Shown one piece after another: positions 60,747 to 64,000 of a stretch of DNA of 64,000 nt. Origin of the DNA: Sphaerochaeta pleomorpha str. Grapes. Lineage in GTDB: Bacteria > Spirochaetota > Spirochaetia > Sphaerochaetales > Sphaerochaetaceae. The DNA lies in assembly GCF_000236685.1 (NCBI RefSeq), contig NC_016633.1, positions 1,550,001 to 1,614,000 on the forward strand, written 5' to 3'. The notes under the pieces were generated by a model. That model was not told the origin of the DNA, made no database searches, and saw only the letters and a list, made by a program, of their open reading frames with translations. Position numbers and translations under genes: made by a program. Numbering within the stretch: position 1 is the first letter of the stretch; each line of letters begins with the position of its first letter.

Positions 60747-61697
60747 ATGGAGACATTGGAGTGCATACATATTACTGCAGTTGGATCTTACACACCGCAG
60801 TTCACCCTTACAAACGACGAGCTGGCAAATCGTGTCGATACCAGTGACGAGTGGATCCGTTCCCACACCGGGATACGCAAACGCCACATAGCAGGTACTG
60901 AAGAGACTTGTTCCGATATGGCAGTGAAAGCTGTTGAGAATATGATTGAAACCTGCAATGTCGATATTGCAAAGATAGACGGCATCGTGGTGGCAACCGC
61001 CACCCCTGACTTCATAGGCTTTCCCTCAACGGGTTGCCTGGTACAGCAAAAACTTCATTTGAAAACTTTTCCTGCTTTCGATGTCAGTGCCGGCTGCACC
61101 GGTTTCATCTATGCACTGGAAACAGCGCGCGGGATGATTGCCACAGGGACTATGCACAGGGTTCTGGTTATCGGGGCGGAAAAACTCTCGTCTATCGTTG
61201 ACTGGGATGACCGCAATACCTGTGTCTTGTTCGGAGATGGGGCCGGATGTGTCCTGCTTGAACAAACAGAAGAAAGCGGGGGAATTCTCGACTGCACGTT
61301 GGGAGCCGAAGGAAGCGGATCTGCAGCCTTGGCCGTGACAGGCGAAAAGAATGCAATCTGCATGGATGGCAGGGCCGTGTATGCCTTTGCCGTACAGGTA
61401 ATCGGGGAAACCATCAAGAAACTGCTTTCTGACAACAATCTATCTATTGAAGATATTGACTGGATTGTCCCGCACCAGGCAAACGAGCGCATCATCTCGG
61501 CCTGTGCAAAACGGTTTTCCCTGCCACAGGAAAAGTTTTTCCTCAACATTGCATCCTATGCAAATACTTCAGCTGCATCCATTCCGATTGCCCTATCCGA
61601 GATGGTGGAAAAAAACCTCCTGAAAACCGGGGACAAGGTAATTTTGATAGGATTTGGAGCAGGCCTAACTTATGGAGGGACCTTACTGACATGGTAA
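60747..61697 (+). CDS. fabH: 3-oxoacyl-ACP synthase III
   Basis: 316 residues from ATG 60747, 7 nt after AAGGAG; an in-frame TTG one codon earlier is rejected. Catalytic triad: Cys in FDVSAGCTGF, His in WIVPHQANERI, and Asn in LNIASYANTSAA. It starts fatty acid synthesis by joining acetyl-CoA to malonyl-ACP. First gene of a fabH-fabD-fabG-fabF unit, facing accB. Confidence 0.97.
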   Translation: METLECIHITAVGSYTPQFTLTNDELANRVDTSDEWIRSHTGIRKRHIAGTEETCSDMAVKAVENMIETCNVDIAKIDGIVVATATPDFIGFPSTGCLVQQKLHLKTFPAFDVSAGCTGFIYALETARGMIATGTMHRVLVIGAEKLSSIVDWDDRNTCVLFGDGAGCVLLEQTEESGGILDCTLGAEGSGSAALAVTGEKNAICMDGRAVYAFAVQVIGETIKKLLSDNNLSIEDIDWIVPHQANERIISACAKRFSLPQEKFFLNIASYANTSAASIPIALSEMVEKNLLKTGDKVILIGFGAGLTYGGTLLTW

Positions 61698-62665
61698 AAC
61701 TAATCGCATTATATCCGGGACAAGGCTCCCAGTTTCCGAAAATGGCACTGGATCTCTTCGATGCCTCGAAAAAGGTACAGGACCTCTTCGCCCTGGCCAG
61801 CGAGGTGTGTAGTGAGGACCTGTACAAGATCCTCAGCGAAGGGTCGGAACAGGACTTGCAAGATACCAGGGTAACCCAACTGGTGGTAACGCTAGCAAAC
61901 CGTGCCGCCTATACCCGTCTGCAGGAAAAAGGTGTTGATTTTCTTTGTCACGCCGGATTCAGTCTCGGAGAACTTTCTGCCTATGCAGCGGGAGGAATCT
62001 TCGATGAAAAGACCCTGTTCACGATTGTAAAGAAGCGGGGTCTCCTCATGGCAAAGGCTGCCGGGGAAGCAGAGAAGAAACAGGGAAAACTGGGCATGGC
62101 TGCAGTCATCGGACTGGGTTTTGCCGAAGTCGAGACCTTATTGAAAACAGAAAAGATTGAAGGTCTGTACTGCGCAAATGACAACGGCCCCAAGCAGGTC
62201 GTAATTTCAGGCAGGGAAAGCATGATTGCCCAGGCAAAGGACCTTCTGATGGGCAACGGGGCAAGAAAGGTGATTCCCCTGAAGGTGTCTGGTCCCTTCC
62301 ACACACCGTTCATGGATGATGCAACTGCAGAATTCTCCGAATTCCTTGCCTCCTGTACGTTCTTTGACCCCATCGAACCGGTGATTTCCTCGGTGAATGG
62401 TGACTTTGTGCAATCGAAAAAAGAAGCCCTTTCACATATATCGAGGCAGCTTGCATCCCCTCTGAGATGGACAGCAACAATGCAAAGGGCTGTTGCCTTT
62501 GCAGACAAACAAGAGTCGGTCTTAATTGGGGAGCTTGGCGGGAAAGATGTGCTTTCCGGTCTCTGGAGATCAAGTGGTTTACCCTATTCATGCAAATGTA
62601 TAGGAACAGAAGCGGCAATTGAAACAATAGGTATACAAGAAAAGGAAGTACTATATGGAAAATGA
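61691..62665 (+). CDS. fabD: Malonyl-CoA:ACP transacylase
   Basis: 324 residues. LYPGQGSQFPKMALDLF at the N-terminus, the nucleophile Ser in HAGFSLGELSAYAAGG, and the catalytic His in SGPFHTPFMDD. The elbow reads GFSLGE where most FabD have GHSLGE; GxSLGE variants occur in clostridia. It loads malonate onto ACP. It overlaps fabH by 7 nt. Confidence 0.95.
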   Translation: MVKLIALYPGQGSQFPKMALDLFDASKKVQDLFALASEVCSEDLYKILSEGSEQDLQDTRVTQLVVTLANRAAYTRLQEKGVDFLCHAGFSLGELSAYAAGGIFDEKTLFTIVKKRGLLMAKAAGEAEKKQGKLGMAAVIGLGFAEVETLLKTEKIEGLYCANDNGPKQVVISGRESMIAQAKDLLMGNGARKVIPLKVSGPFHTPFMDDATAEFSEFLASCTFFDPIEPVISSVNGDFVQSKKEALSHISRQLASPLRWTATMQRAVAFADKQESVLIGELGGKDVLSGLWRSSGLPYSCKCIGTEAAIETIGIQEKEVLYGK

Positions 62666-63404
62666 AAGTAAAACACGCCATGCAGTGGTAACAGGAGGAT
62701 CGAGGGGCATCGGTATGGCCATAGTTGAAGCATTGCTCAAAGATGGCTGTGATGTCTGGTATCTCTCCCGCAGCGAGGGGGAAACCCTGGCTGCACTCAC
62801 TCCCCTTGCACAATCGCTGGGAAAATCCCTTTTCTGGGTTGCGTGCGACATGGCCGACCGACAGGGGGTGGAAACAGCGCTTGATACAGTTATCAAGGAA
62901 GCGGTTACCATCGATGTCCTGGTAAACAATGCGGGCATTACCCGTGATGGGCTTCTCATGCGCATGAAAGACCAGGCATGGGACGATGTCATTGCAGTGA
63001 ACCTGACTGCAGCTTTCCTTACCTGCAGGAAAATAGGCAGGCTCATGGCTGGCCAGAGAAGTGGTTCGATTATCAATACCTCTTCGGTGGTAGGGATCAT
63101 GGGTAACGGGGGCCAGACAAACTATGCTGCCTCAAAAGCGGGTTTGATCGGGTTCTCCAAGAGCCTGGCAAGGGAACTTTCCCTCAGGAATATCAGGGTC
63201 AATGTCGTAGCCCCGGGGTTCATCGAGACTGCGATGACCGAGGTGCTTTCTGACAACCTCAAAGATACCCTCAAGACCCAAATTCCCCTTGGCCGCATCG
63301 GATCGGCAGGGGAAATCGCAGAAGCCGTAGCATTTTTGGCTTCAGATAGGGCTTCCTACATCACAGGTCAGGTTCTGGCTGTCGATGGTGGGATGGCAAT
63401 GTAA
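62655..63404 (+). CDS. fabG: 3-oxoacyl-ACP reductase
   Basis: 249 residues, classical SDR. TGGSRGIGMAI for NADPH, VLVNNAGITRDGLLMRMKDQ (the FabG-specific part), Ser in INTSSVVGIMGNGGQ, and NYAASKAGLIGFSKSLA with the catalytic Tyr/Lys. The C-terminal GQVLAVDGGMAM is typical. It reduces 3-oxoacyl-ACP. It overlaps fabD by 11 nt. Confidence 0.97.
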   Translation: MENESKTRHAVVTGGSRGIGMAIVEALLKDGCDVWYLSRSEGETLAALTPLAQSLGKSLFWVACDMADRQGVETALDTVIKEAVTIDVLVNNAGITRDGLLMRMKDQAWDDVIAVNLTAAFLTCRKIGRLMAGQRSGSIINTSSVVGIMGNGGQTNYAASKAGLIGFSKSLARELSLRNIRVNVVAPGFIETAMTEVLSDNLKDTLKTQIPLGRIGSAGEIAEAVAFLASDRASYITGQVLAVDGGMAM

Positions 63405-63421
63405 AGATGGGAGACAATACA

Positions 63422-64000
63422 ATGGAACAGAAAACTAGAAGAGTCGTAGTAACCGGAATGGGGACTGTCAATCCTTTGGGAAAGCGTGTCGAGGAGTTCT
63501 GGGCAAATATACAAAAGGGCGTATGCGGGATTGGGCCTCTGACCAAGTTCGATACTACCGATTATCCGGCAAAGATAGCCGGTGAAGTAAGGGATTTCGA
63601 TCCCTCCGACCTTCTCGACCGTAAAGAGACCAGAAGTATGGCCGACTTTACCAAGTTCGCCGTCTATGCGGCGGTGCAGGCTATGGACCAGGCGGGCTTG
63701 CAACCGGGCGGGTATGATCCAGACCGTGCCGGGGTATACCTGGGTAACGGTATCGGGGGATTCGAAGTAGTTGAGGAAAACCTCTACAAGCTGTATGAAC
63801 GCGGTCCCCATGCCGTGGCCCCGCTTACGATTCCCAAGCTTATCTCCAATGAGGCAGCCGGGAATATTGCCATCCACTTCGGATTCCAAGGCCCCTGCAA
63901 AACTACGGTGACTGCCTGTGCCTCAGGTACCGATGCCATTGGCGATGCTTTCAATGCAATACGGTTTGGCCTTAGTGATGTGGCTATCAGCGGAGGCACG
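63422..64000 (+). CDS. fabF: 3-oxoacyl-ACP synthase II (3' end outside window)
   Basis: First 193 codons of about 410. Starts RRVVVTGMGTVNPLGKRVEE and continues to the nucleophile Cys in TVTACASGTDAIGDAFN. GGGAG lies 8 nt before ATG 63422; ATG 63407 in the same frame has no ribosome site. It follows fabG by only 17 nt, so no acpP gene sits between them. It elongates acyl-ACP chains. Confidence 0.96.
   Translation, partial: MEQKTRRVVVTGMGTVNPLGKRVEEFWANIQKGVCGIGPLTKFDTTDYPAKIAGEVRDFDPSDLLDRKETRSMADFTKFAVYAAVQAMDQAGLQPGGYDPDRAGVYLGNGIGGFEVVEENLYKLYERGPHAVAPLTIPKLISNEAAGNIAIHFGFQGPCKTTVTACASGTDAIGDAFNAIRFGLSDVAISGGT

Noticed and set aside
1-64000. CRISPR arrays, tRNA/rRNA genes, insertion sequences, prophage
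   Set aside because: No regular repeat-spacer pattern, no recognisable RNA gene, no transposase, integrase or phage structural gene was found.

Overview
The window looks like a chromosomal segment of a fermentative, carbohydrate-eating bacterium, most likely a spirochaete close to Sphaerochaeta. This is inferred from the mix of CUT1 sugar ABC transporters, YesMN/AraC/LacI/GntR/RpiR regulators, Na+-pump subunits and a Firmicute-like accBCDA/fab block; there is no rRNA gene here to prove it. I found 59 protein-coding genes (two cut by the window edges), no tRNA, rRNA, CRISPR array, insertion sequence or prophage. Sigma70-like promoters (TTGACA/TATAAT type, 16-18 nt spacers) and AAGGAG ribosome sites are easy to see and were used to correct many starts.

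Layout. 1-2.7 kb: YesM/YesN two-component system. 2.7-12.8 kb: a sugar-acid or rare-sugar locus, with a tagatose-3-epimerase-like isomerase, a CUT1 ABC transporter and, divergently, an RpiR regulator, 6-phosphogluconate dehydrogenase, a KdgK-like kinase, a zinc dehydrogenase and a Gfo/Idh/MocA oxidoreductase. 12.9-21.8 kb: one eight-gene operon (GntR regulator, AtuA, DUF4387, LplB/LplC/solute-binding transporter and two ADP-ribosylglycohydrolase-fold proteins) of unknown substrate. 21.9-26.1 kb: a LacI regulator and a GH65 phosphorylase fused to beta-phosphoglucomutase. 26.4-30.9 kb: an Fbp-type ABC transporter and a one-domain asparaginase-like protein. 30.9-39.5 kb: an eight-gene operon made of a TRAP transporter, two dehydrogenases, a split transketolase and a GarR-like reductase, with a divergent GntR regulator. 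39.5-40.8 kb: Na+-pump decarboxylase beta and gamma subunits without the alpha subunit. 41.3-48.3 kb: PARG-type macrodomain enzyme, acetyltransferase, AraC regulator, iron alcohol dehydrogenase, SulP transporter, glyoxalase-fold and metallo-beta-lactamase-fold proteins. 48.6-56.1 kb: AraC regulator, a GH2 protein lacking its catalytic domain, glycerol-1-phosphate dehydrogenase, a GDSL hydrolase and a third CUT1 transporter. 56-64 kb: a HAD phosphatase, then accBCDA and fabH-fabD-fabG-fabF reading away from one shared palindromic promoter.

The most interesting items are (i) the GntR/AtuA/DUF4387/ABC/ADP-ribosylglycohydrolase operon and (ii) the TRAP/split-transketolase/three-reductase operon, neither of which matches a pathway I can name; (iii) a stem-loop directly after every one of the five transporter solute-binding-protein genes; (iv) the common palindrome in the acc/fab divergent promoter; and (v) three separate ADP-ribose-hydrolase-type genes within 30 kb.
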